A stretch of 64,000 bases of DNA from assembly GCF_025717605.1 (NCBI RefSeq), contig NZ_JAJIRQ010000001.1, positions 771,716 through 835,715 on the forward strand, given 5' to 3'. A program made the translations under genes and the position numbers. The notes under the pieces are model-generated. The model had not been told where the DNA came from and searched no databases. It saw only the letters and a list, made by a program, of their open reading frames with translations. Within the stretch, counting starts at the first letter, position 1. The number at the start of each line of letters is the position of its first letter. Source of the DNA: Paucibacter sp. TC2R-5 (GTDB taxonomy: Bacteria; Pseudomonadota; Gammaproteobacteria; Burkholderiales; Burkholderiaceae_C). Shown here piece by piece: positions 1 to 8,763 of the stretch.

Positions 1-689
1 GTCACCTCGTCTTCGACGTTAGCCATGGTTGACGAGTAGGGCAGGCTCATGCCGAGCGCCTCGAAAGACGAGCTCATGGTGTTGGCCGTGTACATGCCGC
101 CGCAGGAACCGCTGCCGGGGATGGCGCGCTTCTCGATCTGGCAGAAATCTTCCTCGCTCATCTTGCCGGCCGAGAACTGGCCGACCGCCTCGAACACGCT
201 GACGATGTTGAGATCCTGGCCCTTGTACTTGCCCGGCAGAATCGTGCCGCCGTAGACATACAAGGCCGGCACATTGGCGCGCAACATGCCCATCATGCCG
301 CCGGGCATATTCTTGTCGCAGCCGCCAATCACCATCACGCCGTCCATCCATTGGCCGCCGACGCAGGTCTCCACGCAGTCGGAGATCACTTCGCGCGAGA
401 CCAGGCTGTACTTCATGCCTTCGGTGCCCATGGCCATGCCGTCCGAGATCGTCGGCGTGCCGAAAACCTGCGGGTTGGCGCCGGCTGCTTTGAGGCCAAT
501 CACGGCTGCGTCGGCCAGCTTTTGCAAGCCGGAGTTGCAGGGCGTGATGGTCGAGTGGCCGTTGGCAATGCCTATCATCGGCTTGCCGAAGTCGCTTTCC
601 TGGTAGCCCATGCCGTAATACATGGAACGGTTCGGCGCGCGGGCAACGCCCTCGGTGATGTTCTTGGAGCGGCGGTTGGCAGCGGTCAT
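1..689 (-). CDS. ilvD: Dihydroxy-acid dehydratase, N-terminal part (runs off the window)
   Basis: IlvD dehydrates 2,3-dihydroxy-isovalerate and 2,3-dihydroxy-3-methylvalerate to the 2-keto acids in valine and isoleucine synthesis, using an iron-sulfur cluster and magnesium in the cytoplasm. About 229 N-terminal residues are visible, starting [14 protein letters not shown]. They contain the family motifs [17 protein letters not shown] and [12 protein letters not shown], which hold the cluster-binding cysteines. The ATG at 687-689 fits the family N-terminus. The frame stays open to base 1, so the C-terminal part lies outside. It is divergent from a LysR gene that may regulate it. A second branched-chain enzyme, acetolactate synthase, lies at 28.8-30.6 kb. 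Identification is firm. Confidence 0.95.
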   Translation of the reverse strand, partial: MTAANRRSKNITEGVARAPNRSMYYGMGYQESDFGKPMIGIANGHSTITPCNSGLQKLADAAVIGLKAAGANPQVFGTPTISDGMAMGTEGMKYSLVSREVISDCVETCVGGQWMDGVMVIGGCDKNMPGGMMGMLRANVPALYVYGGTILPGKYKGQDLNIVSVFEAVGQFSAGKMSEEDFCQIEKRAIPGSGSCGGMYTANTMSSSFEALGMSLPYSSTMANVEDEV

Positions 690-796
690 GAGCGTGGTCT
701 CCGGTTCTTGAAAAGCTGGGATGCTGGCAGTATGCGTTGGCGTTGACTGTTGTTCAAATATATTATTCACTTCTGATTAATACAATTGGCATATCA

Positions 797-1687
797 ATGA
801 TTGAGTTGCGAACGCTGCGCCAGTTTGTAGCCGTGGCGGAAGAACTGCATTTCGGGCGCGCCGCCGAGCGCCTGCACATGACGCAGCCCCCCTTGACGCA
901 GGCGATACAAAAGCTGGAGGGCAGCCTGGGCGCGCCCCTGTTCGAGCGCAGCAGCCGCTCGGTCGCCTTGAGCGCGGCCGGCCTGGGCCTGCTGCCGCAG
1001 GCGCGCGCCATCTTGGCGCAGGCCGAGGCCTTGCCGGCTTTTGCGCAGGCGGCGGCGCGCGGCAGTCGCGGCCGGCTGCGCCTGGGCTTTATATCGACCG
1101 TAGGCTTTGGCGATTTGCCGCGCTGGTTGAGGTTGTTTCGCGAGGACTTCGCCGACATCGAATTGACCTTGCGCGAAGCGACCTTGGACGTGCAAATGCG
1201 TGAGTTCGCGCAGAACGATCTGGATGCCGGCTTCATCATCCATGCGCCCGGCGCTCAGCCGCCCGGCTTTGAGAGCTTGAGGATTTCCAGCGAGGCCATG
1301 GTGCTGGCGCTCAGCAGCGAGGAGTCCTTGGCGGTGAGCGCCAGCCTGGATGTACAGGCGGTGCTACGCCGGCCGCTCGTGATTTTCCCGCGCGAGATTG
1401 CGCCGTCCTTGTTCGATGCGCTGCTGGCGTTTTATCGCCAGCATGGCTTGGAGCCCCCGGTCGTGCAAGAGGCGATTCAGATGCAGACCATCGTCAATCT
1501 GGTTTCGGCCGGCATTGGCCTGGCCTGGGTGCCGGCCAGCGTGATGGCTTTTCAGCGCGCCGGCGTGGTCTACCGGCCTTTGCTTGGGGCGGCGCCGGTG
1601 TGTGAAACCAGCCTGATTTGGCGCCGCGACGCCGCACCGACGGTGCTGCGATTTGTCGAACATATTCAGCGTTTGATGCTGCCTTGA
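797..1687 (+). CDS. LysR-family transcriptional regulator
   Basis: This 296-residue protein has the LysR plan: an N-terminal winged helix-turn-helix (residues about 1-60, MIELRTLRQFVAVAEELHF, with MTQPPLTQAIQKLE as recognition region) and a C-terminal co-inducer domain of periplasmic-binding-protein type. The ATG at 797 was chosen because the fold begins MIELRTLRQF; a longer frame from 737 adds 20 residues unlike the family. No clear Shine-Dalgarno is visible. The intergenic stretch to ilvD (690-796) is AT-rich against its surroundings, as expected for a shared divergent control region. LysR proteins often control the divergent gene, so ilvD is the first candidate target; this is inference. 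The effector cannot be read from the sequence. Confidence 0.9.
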   Translation: MIELRTLRQFVAVAEELHFGRAAERLHMTQPPLTQAIQKLEGSLGAPLFERSSRSVALSAAGLGLLPQARAILAQAEALPAFAQAAARGSRGRLRLGFISTVGFGDLPRWLRLFREDFADIELTLREATLDVQMREFAQNDLDAGFIIHAPGAQPPGFESLRISSEAMVLALSSEESLAVSASLDVQAVLRRPLVIFPREIAPSLFDALLAFYRQHGLEPPVVQEAIQMQTIVNLVSAGIGLAWVPASVMAFQRAGVVYRPLLGAAPVCETSLIWRRDAAPTVLRFVEHIQRLMLP

Positions 1688-1822
1688 GTTCGAACCAGCG
1701 TCTGAAGCGCTTGTTTCTGCACTTCGTCGCAGAACTTGCCTGGGCGCAGCGTGGATGCGCACAATCAAGACATACTCTCTTTGTCGAAATCACTTCAAAC
1801 TCGCTTCGAGTCATTTTTGCCT

Positions 1823-2845
1823 ATGCCCTTCAAGCCCTTGCCCCGCCGTTTTCACGCCCTAAGCTCCTTGATCTGCCTGCTCGCTCTGTTGAGCTTGAGC
1901 CCTGCCGCGCAGGCCGCGCTGTTCAAGGATGCTCAGCTGCAAAGCCTGCTAGACGCAGGCCGCTATGAGGACTTGGAGCGTGCCTCGAAGGCGCGCCTGA
2001 AGCTCAAGCCCGATGATGTGCAGGCCTTGGCGGGCGCGGCTTTGGGCAGCAGTGATGCCTATGACGTGGCGCGGCTCGACGCTGCGGCCAAGCTGGCGCA
2101 GACCTGCCGCGAACGCGGCCCGCAAGAAGCCATTTGCTATTACGCCGCAGCCGAGGTGATGGGCCACCAAGTGCAAATGATCAACCCCTTGAAAGCGGTG
2201 GCGATGGTGGGGCGCCTGAAGGACGCTTTGCACAAGGCACTTGAACTTGACCCGACGCTGTACGCCGCGCGCAGCAAGCTGGTGCAGCTCTATTTGTTCA
2301 CGCCGCAGATGTTGGGTGGTAGCGCGGCCAAGGCCAAGGCGCTGGAGGCCGAGATTCGCGCCAGCCAGCCCGAACAGGCGCGCTTGCTGCGATCGCTGGT
2401 GGCCGCTGCGGCCGAAAAATGGCCCGAGGCCGAGCGTGAGTTGATGGCCGTGCGTGCGGGCAGTGACGGCGCCTTGCTGGCCGACGTGCGCGAGGCCACG
2501 TCGCAGCTGGGCCGGCACTGGATGAGGGAGCAGCAGTTCGACAAGGCGCGCAGCTTGTTCGAGCAGTTGCAGCGTGATCAGCCCAGCCAGGCCATGGCCT
2601 CCTATTGCCTGGCTCGTCTGGCGCTGGATCAAGGGCAAAACCAGGCTGCGGTCCAACATCTGGAGCGCGCCAAGAGCCTGGCCGGCGCGCAGCAGCTACC
2701 CATTGACCACCGGTTGGGCGAGGCCTGGTTAGCCTTGGACGACAAGGCTGCGGCCAAAGCAGCCTTCAGCCGCGCCGCCTCGGACAAACATATCCGGCCT
2801 AACTACGCCAAAGATGCGCGCAAGAGCTTGGCCGAACTGGGCTGA
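1823..2845 (+). CDS. Exported TPR-repeat protein
   Basis: A 340-residue protein with an N-terminal signal peptide (basic PFKPLPRRF, hydrophobic LICLLALLSLS, then SPAAQA before ALFKDAQL), so it should be exported and periplasmic. The rest is helical and Ala/Leu/Glu-rich with tetratricopeptide-like repeats; clear units are FDKARSLFEQLQRDQPSQAMASYCLARLAL (two stretches joined) and the following NQAAVQHLERAKSL. TPR proteins are scaffolds, so no enzymatic role can be assigned. The ATG at 1823 puts the signal peptide at the N-terminus; an upstream ATG at 1736 would add 29 residues before it. The next gene, lgt, starts 100 bases downstream. Partner unknown. Confidence 0.8.
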   Translation: MPFKPLPRRFHALSSLICLLALLSLSPAAQAALFKDAQLQSLLDAGRYEDLERASKARLKLKPDDVQALAGAALGSSDAYDVARLDAAAKLAQTCRERGPQEAICYYAAAEVMGHQVQMINPLKAVAMVGRLKDALHKALELDPTLYAARSKLVQLYLFTPQMLGGSAAKAKALEAEIRASQPEQARLLRSLVAAAAEKWPEAERELMAVRAGSDGALLADVREATSQLGRHWMREQQFDKARSLFEQLQRDQPSQAMASYCLARLALDQGQNQAAVQHLERAKSLAGAQQLPIDHRLGEAWLALDDKAAAKAAFSRAASDKHIRPNYAKDARKSLAELG

Positions 2846-2945
2846 GGCTGCCGGCCGGCCGCGCGCCTGAGCCGGCACCTTATGATGCGCGGCTGATTTC
2901 CCGGCGCAGCAAGATTCATTCAAGCGCTCTTCAAAGGACGACGCA

Positions 2946-3743
2946 ATGTGGGTTCACCCCCAGTTTGACCCGATAGCCATCAAGCTCGGCCCCCTGGCCG
3001 TGCATTGGTATGGCCTGACCTATCTGGCCGCCTTTGGCCTGTTTTTGTTTTTGGCCAACCGCCGGGTCGCGCAGCCGCAGTTTGCGGGTTTGGGTTGGAG
3101 CCGCCGCGATGTGGACGACCTCTTGTTCTTCGGCGTGCTGGGCGTGGTGTTGGGCGGGCGGCTGGGCTTTGTGCTGTTCTACAAGCCTGACTACTACATG
3201 CATAACCTGGGTGAAGTGCTGGCGGTCTGGAAGGGCGGCATGGCGTTTCACGGCGGTTTGCTCGGCGTGATTGCCGCTATGGCCTTGTTCGCCAAGCTGC
3301 GTGGGCGCAAGTTCTTTGAAGTCACCGACCTGATCGCGCCCTGCGTGCCGACCGGGCTGGCCATGGGCCGTCTGGGTAACTTCATCAACGGCGAGCTGTG
3401 GGGGCGCGCGGCGGACCCCAGCCTGCCTTGGGCAATGGTGTTTCCGCAGTCGGGCTCAGCCTTGCCACGCCACCCCTCACAGCTCTACCAGTTCTTCGGC
3501 GAGGGCCTGTTGTTGTTCGTTCTGCTGTGGCTGTATGCGCGCAAGCCCCGCCAAACCGGTCAGGTTTCGGGCATGTTTTTGATCGGTTACGGCATCTTCA
3601 GGTTTATGGCCGAGTATTTCCGTGAGCCCGATGAGTATCTGGGCCTGCGCGCGCTCAACCTGAGCCAAGGCCAATGGCTGTGCGTGCCCATGGTGGCGGT
3701 GGGCATGTTGATCTGGGTTTACTCCAGCCGTCGCAAAGCCTGA
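2946..3743 (+). CDS. lgt: Prolipoprotein diacylglyceryl transferase
   Basis: Lgt transfers diacylglyceryl from phosphatidylglycerol to the lipobox cysteine of prolipoproteins at the inner membrane, the first step of lipoprotein maturation. The 265-residue product has the family size, seven or so hydrophobic segments, and the hallmark motifs MAFHGGLLG (with the essential His) and [14 protein letters not shown] containing the conserved Arg/Asn/Glu. The start ATG follows an AAGGACGACGCA ribosome-binding region. dnaQ follows after 23 bases, so the two may be co-transcribed. A likely substrate, a lipoprotein with an LMAGC lipobox, is encoded at 34.6 kb. Confidence 0.97.
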   Translation: MWVHPQFDPIAIKLGPLAVHWYGLTYLAAFGLFLFLANRRVAQPQFAGLGWSRRDVDDLLFFGVLGVVLGGRLGFVLFYKPDYYMHNLGEVLAVWKGGMAFHGGLLGVIAAMALFAKLRGRKFFEVTDLIAPCVPTGLAMGRLGNFINGELWGRAADPSLPWAMVFPQSGSALPRHPSQLYQFFGEGLLLFVLLWLYARKPRQTGQVSGMFLIGYGIFRFMAEYFREPDEYLGLRALNLSQGQWLCVPMVAVGMLIWVYSSRRKA

Positions 3744-3766
3744 TTTCTAGTTTTCCCCGAGTCCCC

Positions 3767-4471
3767 ATGCGTCAAATCTTTTTCGACACCGAAACCACCG
3801 GTCTGGCCGCCGAGGGCGGCGACCGCATCATCGAAATCGGCTGCGTCGAGATGGTCAACCGCCAGTTGACCGGCAACAACCTGCACCTTTACGTCAACCC
3901 GCAACGCGCCAGCCATGAGGACGCGCTGCGTGTGCATGGCCTGACCGAAGCGTTTCTGTCCGACAAGCCTTTGTTTGCCGACATTGCCGATCAGTTGTTG
4001 GATTTTCTGGCCGGCGCCGAGCTGGTGATCCACAACGCTCCCTTCGATATTGGCTTCGTCAATGCCGAGATGAAGAGGCTGCGCCGCCCGCCCATCACCG
4101 ACACCGTGGGCAGCGTGCGCGACACGCTGTTGATGGCGCGTGATTTGTTCCCGGGCAAGGCCAACTCGCTGGATGCCTTGTGCCGCAGGCTGGAGGTTGA
4201 CAACTCCAACCGCAAGCTGCACGGCGCTTTGCTCGACGCCGAATTGTTGGCCGAGGTCTATATCCGCCTGACGCGCGGACAGGATTCGCTGGTCATGGAT
4301 GACTCGGGCAGCAATGCGCAGTCGGCTGAATTCAAGCTGGCCGCGATTGATCTGAGCAGCTTTGTGCTGCCGATTTTGCAGGCCAGCGAGGAAGAACAAC
4401 TCGCCCATGAGCGCGTGCTGGGCGAGCTGGACAAGGCCAGCGGCGGAAAAAGAATCTGGCAATCTGCTTGA
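3767..4471 (+). CDS. dnaQ: DNA polymerase III epsilon subunit (3'-5' proofreading exonuclease)
   Basis: DnaQ proofreads DNA synthesis as part of the polymerase III core. The 234-residue protein begins MRQIFFDTETTGL, exonuclease motif I with the catalytic DTE. Motif II is seen at HNAPFDIGFVN, and motif III at HGALLDAELLAEVY with the conserved His and Asp. The C-terminal tail, about 50 residues, would carry the polymerase-contact region and ends SGGKRIWQSA. The ATG at 3767 matches the family N-terminus; longer in-frame upstream sequence is out of family. It follows lgt closely. Its stop codon overlaps the -35 element of the downstream tRNA promoter. Confidence 0.96.
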   Translation: MRQIFFDTETTGLAAEGGDRIIEIGCVEMVNRQLTGNNLHLYVNPQRASHEDALRVHGLTEAFLSDKPLFADIADQLLDFLAGAELVIHNAPFDIGFVNAEMKRLRRPPITDTVGSVRDTLLMARDLFPGKANSLDALCRRLEVDNSNRKLHGALLDAELLAEVYIRLTRGQDSLVMDDSGSNAQSAEFKLAAIDLSSFVLPILQASEEEQLAHERVLGELDKASGGKRIWQSA

Positions 4472-4497
4472 GTCGCCAGCAAAATCCGTGGCATAAT
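4468..4497 (+). promoter_or_regulatory. Sigma-70-type promoter for the tRNA-Val pair
   Basis: TTGAGT at 4468-4473 and CATAAT at 4492-4497 are separated by 18 bases, a good -35/-10 pair. The -35 overlaps the dnaQ stop codon. The predicted start is about 30 bases before the first tRNA. Read from sequence only. Confidence 0.55.
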
Positions 4498-4533
4498 TGT
4501 GGGCTTCGCAGTTAGCGAAGAACTGAAAAAGTC

Positions 4534-4608
4534 GGGCGGTTAGCTCAGGGGTAGAGCACCACATTCACACTGTGGGGGTCGCAGGTTCGAAACCTGCACC
4601 GCCCACCA
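4534..4608 (+). tRNA. tRNA-Val (anticodon CAC), copy 1
   Basis: A 75-nt cloverleaf with encoded CCA: acceptor GGGCGGT/ACCGCCC, D stem GCTC/GAGC, anticodon stem CCACA/TGTGG around loop TTCACAC (anticodon CAC, codon GUG), and T arm with GGTTCGAAACC. It is identical to the copy at 4676 and separated from it by 67 bases, so both probably come from one transcript. Confidence 0.97.
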
Positions 4609-4675
4609 GAACATCATCTGCATGGCTGCATGCCGTGCGTCTAGATGGACTGGTGGATTTGATTCACAAAATTCA

Positions 4676-4750
4676 GGGCGGTTAGCTCAGGGGTAGAGCA
4701 CCACATTCACACTGTGGGGGTCGCAGGTTCGAAACCTGCACCGCCCACCA
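4676..4750 (+). tRNA. tRNA-Val (anticodon CAC), copy 2
   Basis: A second copy, base for base identical to the first over 75 nt including CCA. The 67-base spacer shares no obvious repeat with the upstream flank, so the duplication unit looks confined to the tRNA and a few bases. A strong terminator follows 5 bases later. Confidence 0.97.
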
Positions 4751-4754
4751 GATC

Positions 4755-4790
4755 AACCTCGCCAAGTCTGACGACTTCGCGAGGTTTTTT
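4755..4790 (+). terminator. Rho-independent terminator of the tRNA-Val pair
   Basis: Stem AACCTCGC (4755-4762) pairs with GCGAGGTT (4779-4786). An inner stem AAGTC/GACTT closes a TGAC loop, and a run of T follows. Confidence 0.88.
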
Positions 4791-4918
4791 CTTGCCCGCT
4801 CAGTTTGCTCGCCAGGAGGCTGCTCGGTCTGTGCGATGCTGCGGGTTTTTGTCGAGTGGCTGGCCCGCCGCCAGCATCGACACTTGAGTCCTAAGCTTCA
4901 AGCAAGGAGTAGCCGAGC

Positions 4919-5788
4919 ATGCCCCGTCAAAGCCCCGCCTGGTTCGATCAGCAATACAACAACCGCGCTCGCGTGGCCGACAGCGCCGACATTCTGGGCC
5001 GCTGGGCGCGGGCCTCGCAATTGGTGCGTGAACGGTCGCGCTGCCTGCTTGATGTGGCCTACGGCGAGGCTGCGGCGGAGCGGCTGGATGTTTTCCCCTC
5101 GGACGTGCCGAACGCGCCGGTGCTGGTGTTTGTGCACGGTGGTTATTGGCGCTCGCTGGATAAATCGGACAGCTCTTTTTTGGCCAGCTCCTTCACCGAT
5201 GAAGGGGCCATGGTCGTGATTCCAAACTATTCGCTTTGCCCGGATGTCGGCATGGACCGCATTCCCTTGCAACTGGTGCAAGCACTTGCCTGGGTCTGGC
5301 GTCATGCGGCCGAATATGGCGGCGACCCCATGCGGGTGGTCTTGGTCGGGCATTCGGCCGGGGCACATCTGGCGAGCATGCTCAATTGCTGCGACTGGAA
5401 GGCTGTCGCGCCGGATTTGCCGCATCACCTCGTCAAGGGCGTGTTGGCGATCTCGGGTGTCTACGATCTGGCGCCGCTGCGCCAGGCCCCGTTTTTGCAG
5501 GCTGATCTGCGCCTGGATGCCGACAGCGTGCGCCGCCTCAGCCCGGCACAGTTTCCCGCCCCCGAGGCGCCGGTCTATGCCATCGTGGGCGCGCAAGAGA
5601 GTGAGGAGTTCAAACGCCAAAACCGTTTGATCCGCCAGGCCTGGGGCCGCCGGGTGGTGCCGATTTGCGAAGAAATCAAGGGCTGCAACCACTTCGATAT
5701 CTTGCACGATCTGGCCGACCCAGCAGGGCGCAGCCACCAGCTGGCGCGGCGCTTGCTGGACTTGCGCTGGTATAGCGCATTGCTTTGA
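4919..5788 (+). CDS. Alpha/beta hydrolase, arylformamidase/esterase-like
   Basis: A 289-residue alpha/beta hydrolase of the HGG-carrying esterase group. Residues 73-78 are HGGYWR, the oxyanion-hole motif typical of kynurenine formamidase-like enzymes. Residues 144-150 are GHSAGAH with the nucleophile Ser146, and the C-terminal catalytic His is probably in CNHFDILHDL. Family members hydrolyse N-formylkynurenine or small esters; the substrate here is uncertain because no tryptophan-catabolism gene lies nearby. The start is supported by AAGGAG upstream of ATG at 4919. It has no signal peptide, so it is cytoplasmic. It stands alone between the tRNA terminator and the convergent gltS. Confidence 0.85.
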   Translation: MPRQSPAWFDQQYNNRARVADSADILGRWARASQLVRERSRCLLDVAYGEAAAERLDVFPSDVPNAPVLVFVHGGYWRSLDKSDSSFLASSFTDEGAMVVIPNYSLCPDVGMDRIPLQLVQALAWVWRHAAEYGGDPMRVVLVGHSAGAHLASMLNCCDWKAVAPDLPHHLVKGVLAISGVYDLAPLRQAPFLQADLRLDADSVRRLSPAQFPAPEAPVYAIVGAQESEEFKRQNRLIRQAWGRRVVPICEEIKGCNHFDILHDLADPAGRSHQLARRLLDLRWYSALL

Positions 5789-5804
5789 CAAGAAGTTGGC
5801 GGGC

Positions 5805-7010
5805 TCAGTAAATCGGCAGGGCCATGAACAGCTTGATGATCAGTGCGTTGGCGATGTCGATAAAAAAGGCGCCCACCATGGGCACGACGATGAAGGCCAG
5901 ATGCGAAGGGCCGAAGCGATGCGTGACCGCCTGCATATTGGCGATTGCGGTGGGCGTCGCACCTAAACCAAAGCCGCAGTGGCCGGCCGCCAACACCACG
6001 GCGTCATGGTTGCTGCCCATGACGCGGAACGTGACCAAGATCGCATAGGCCGCCATGGCCATCGCCTGTACCGCCAGAATCAGCAGCATGGGCAGGGCCA
6101 GATTAGCCAGCTCCCACAGACGCAAGCTCATCAAGGCCATGGCCAGAAAAAGCGCCAAGCTGACATTGCCGAGTACCGAAACTTCGCGGTCAAAAACTTG
6201 GTGAAGCCCCAGTCCGGCCAAGACGTTGCGCAGCAGGACGCCGATAAAGAGCACGCAAACAAAGGTCGGCAATTCGAACGCCGTGCCCGCGATGGCAGCG
6301 CTGAGCATGTCGCCGCCGGCCAAGCACAGCGCAATCAAGGCCAAGGACTCAATGAAGGAATTGACCGTGATCAGGCGGGTGGCTTCGGGCTCTTCAAAGT
6401 TGCTTGGCGCCTGAGCCGGCTGCTGTGCTGCGGCTTGAGGCTTCATCTTGCTCATCAGAAATTTCGCCACCGGACCGCCGATCACGCCGCCCAGCACCAG
6501 GCCGAAGGTGGCGCAAGCCATCGCCAATTCGGTCGCGCCCTGCAGGCCAAACTGTTCGCTGAAGACCTTGCTCCAAGCTGCACCCGTACCGTGCCCGCCC
6601 GACAAGGTGATGGAGCCGGCCAGCAGGCCCAGATGTCGATCCAGGCCCAGCAGCGAAGCCATGCCTAGGCCTATCATGTTTTGCATCAACAAGAGGCCCA
6701 GCACGACCCCCAGGAACTTGACCATGATGCTGCCGCCGGCCTTCAGACTGGCAAGGTTGGCAGACAGGCCTATGGTGGCGAAAAACGCCAGCATCAGCGG
6801 GGTTTGCAAAGAGGTATCGAACTTGACCGTGTAGCCGCTCAGCTGCTGCACCAGCAGCATCAGCAAAGCCACCACCAAGCCGCCTGCGACCGGCTCGGGG
6901 ATCGTCAAGGCCTTCAGAACGGCAATGCGTGTCACCAGCATGCGGCCAAACAGCAGCACAAGCGAGGCGGCGACGAGGCTGCCGTATCCGCCGATATTAC
7001 TGACATTCAT
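5805..7010 (-). CDS. gltS: Sodium/glutamate symporter
   Basis: A 401-residue polytopic membrane protein of the GltS (ESS) family, which imports glutamate with sodium. It starts MNVSNIGGYGSLVAASLVLLFGRMLV. Family features include the pore-like GGHGTGAAWSK segment in the first half and its pseudo-repeat GHCGFGLGATPTAIANM in the second half, the two inverted halves of the transporter. The length equals the family norm. The ATG at 7008-7010 was chosen because upstream in-frame sequence is hydrophilic and unlike the family. The gene lies downstream of three other membrane-protein genes on the same strand, with a 56-base gap. Confidence 0.95.
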   Translation of the reverse strand: MNVSNIGGYGSLVAASLVLLFGRMLVTRIAVLKALTIPEPVAGGLVVALLMLLVQQLSGYTVKFDTSLQTPLMLAFFATIGLSANLASLKAGGSIMVKFLGVVLGLLLMQNMIGLGMASLLGLDRHLGLLAGSITLSGGHGTGAAWSKVFSEQFGLQGATELAMACATFGLVLGGVIGGPVAKFLMSKMKPQAAAQQPAQAPSNFEEPEATRLITVNSFIESLALIALCLAGGDMLSAAIAGTAFELPTFVCVLFIGVLLRNVLAGLGLHQVFDREVSVLGNVSLALFLAMALMSLRLWELANLALPMLLILAVQAMAMAAYAILVTFRVMGSNHDAVVLAAGHCGFGLGATPTAIANMQAVTHRFGPSHLAFIVVPMVGAFFIDIANALIIKLFMALPIY

Positions 7011-7066
7011 CGTTGCGCGTCCCAGTAGTTGGCAAGTTAGCGAGCTTACAGGACTTGCGTGAACAA

Positions 7067-7687
7067 CTACACCGCCATATAGCGGCCTGGCCGGTGATTG
7101 ATGGCCAGCGCGGCGTTGATGGCCAGCATGCCCACAATTGACAGGCCGATTCGATCGGGTGGCACAAAGGCCAAGCCGCAAAGCAGAATCACCAGGTCCA
7201 GGCCAGCCTGCACATAGCCGGCGCGCCAGCCGTACTTCTCCTGCAGATAGAGCACCACCACATTCAGCCCGCCAAGAGAGGCGCGGTGACGGAACAGAAT
7301 CAACATGCCCGCACCAATCAGCAGGCCACCGGCAATCGCCGCGAACCAGGGGTTGAGCTGGGCAAACTGCAGCCAGCGCGGCAGTGCTTCAGCTAACACG
7401 GCCATCAAGCTGACTGCGGTGATGGTTTTGAGGGTGAAGGGCAAGCCCATGCGCTTATAGGCCAGCCAGTAAAAAGGCAGGTTGATGCAAAAGAAGAGGG
7501 CGCCGAAGGGCAGGCCGCTGGCGTAATGAAGCAAGAAGGCGATGCCGACCGTGCCGCCGGTCAACATGCCCACCTGCTTGAACAGCGCCACGCCCAGGGC
7601 GACGAACAAGGTGCCGGTGAGCAGGGCCTGTACATCTTCAAGCCTGGAATGCTTGAAGCTGCGGGTGATGGTGTCGCGCAGGCTCAT
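7067..7687 (-). CDS. YitT-family membrane protein (DUF161)
   Basis: A 206-residue protein with about five or six hydrophobic segments, resembling the YitT N-terminal membrane domain: TGTLFVALGVALFKQVGML followed by TGGTVGIAFLL, then GLPFGALFFCINLPF, and later GGLLIGAGMLILFRHRASLGG. It lacks the soluble C-terminal DUF2179 domain found in Bacillus YitT. The biochemical role of the family is unknown. It lies 7 bases downstream of the small DUF2788-like gene, in an apparent minus-strand operon with the DUF2189 gene. Confidence 0.85.
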   Translation of the reverse strand: MSLRDTITRSFKHSRLEDVQALLTGTLFVALGVALFKQVGMLTGGTVGIAFLLHYASGLPFGALFFCINLPFYWLAYKRMGLPFTLKTITAVSLMAVLAEALPRWLQFAQLNPWFAAIAGGLLIGAGMLILFRHRASLGGLNVVVLYLQEKYGWRAGYVQAGLDLVILLCGLAFVPPDRIGLSIVGMLAINAALAINHRPGRYMAV

Positions 7688-7694
7688 CGGGAAT

Positions 7695-7913
7695 CTATCC
7701 GCCGATGCCCGTCATAAACCATTTGATGGCGCCCTTGGCCAAGTAGCCGACCATGCCGAAGCCCAGGCCCAAGAGCAAGACAAAAGTGCCGAAACGCCCG
7801 GCCTTGGACTCGCGCGCCAGCTGCAAGATGATGAACACCATATAGACCATGAAGAGGCCTACGCCCCAGCTCAGGCCGAACTGGGCAATTTGCTGCTCGC
7901 TGTATCCGAACAT
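7695..7913 (-). CDS. Small membrane protein, DUF2788-like
   Basis: A 72-residue protein with two hydrophobic segments (GVGLFMVYMVFIILQLA and FGTFVLLLGLGFGMVGYLA) joined by a short hydrophilic turn, RESKAGRFG. The KAGRFGT...LGLGFGM pattern matches my memory of DUF2788, a family without known function. It sits between the DUF2189 gene, 21 bases upstream, and the YitT gene, 7 bases downstream, on the same strand, which supports it being real. The family call is from memory and only moderately certain. Confidence 0.7.
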   Translation of the reverse strand: MFGYSEQQIAQFGLSWGVGLFMVYMVFIILQLARESKAGRFGTFVLLLGLGFGMVGYLAKGAIKWFMTGIGG

Positions 7914-7934
7914 ACTGTGCTTGGGCCTCCGCGG

Positions 7935-8720
7935 TCAGTCGGTGTTGGAAACGAGGTCACGGTAGGCGTGCCAGCTGGCGTGACCCAACCAGGGCAAGAC
8001 CACGACGAAGCCCAGCATCAGGCTGGCCATGCCGAGCAAAGTCAGCAACATGATCAAGCCTGCCCACAAAGCGACCGCCGCCGGGTAAGCCATCACCACG
8101 CGCCAGCTGGTGAACACGGCGCCCAGCACGCCAACGTCCGTGCGGTCCAGCAGCAGCGGCACGGCGATCAAGGTCGAGGCGAACATCGGGGCGGCCAAGA
8201 CCGCCCCCATGGCCAGCCAGATTTCGAATAAATGAGATTCTTCGTTCAGCACCACGTGACGCAAAAAGTCCGCCGGCTCTCGAATGGGTGCGCCCGCAAA
8301 GCCGGTGATCAAGGAGGCAGATGTCATCACCCAGCCGGTGCCGGCAAAGGCCAGCAACACGCCGAACACCACCAAGCGTCCGTCGCGTGGCCGCCAGGCC
8401 TTGATGATGGCGGCAAAACTCGGTGTGCGACCATGCTCAAGGTCGCGGCTGATCACATACAAGCCGGTCGCCAAAATCGGCGCCACCAGCAAGAAGCCGC
8501 TGAAGGCGCCGGCCAGCAGCCAGAAATGCTGGCGCGCCAACACAAAGATCAAGGCCCCGAGGGCCGCCAGCACCAGACCATGGGCGAGCGAGGGGCCAGG
8601 GCAGCGCACCAAGTCCTGCCAGCCCCGGGACAACCAACCCAAGGGGCGCAGCACGGGCACCGGCTTCACCCCGAATTGGCGTGATTGACGCAGGGCATTT
8701 TCAGTTTCTAAAAATTGCAT
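7935..8720 (-). CDS. DUF2189 integral membrane protein
   Basis: A 261-residue membrane protein. After a hydrophilic N-terminus (MQFLETENALRQSRQFGVK) comes the DUF2189 start signature, LGWLSRGWQDLVRCPGPSL, then about six hydrophobic segments such as GLVLAALGALIFVLA and LLAGAFSGFLLVAPILATGLY followed by ISRDLEHG. The family is widespread in proteobacteria, sometimes near cytochrome oxidase genes, but has no defined function. It is the first gene of the DUF2189 - DUF2788-like - YitT block, and mnmH ends 43 bases upstream of it. Confidence 0.85.
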   Translation of the reverse strand: MQFLETENALRQSRQFGVKPVPVLRPLGWLSRGWQDLVRCPGPSLAHGLVLAALGALIFVLARQHFWLLAGAFSGFLLVAPILATGLYVISRDLEHGRTPSFAAIIKAWRPRDGRLVVFGVLLAFAGTGWVMTSASLITGFAGAPIREPADFLRHVVLNEESHLFEIWLAMGAVLAAPMFASTLIAVPLLLDRTDVGVLGAVFTSWRVVMAYPAAVALWAGLIMLLTLLGMASLMLGFVVVLPWLGHASWHAYRDLVSNTD

Positions 8721-8763
8721 CTGTACTCACTTTGAAGAAAGTATCTTGCCACGCAGCAGGGCT

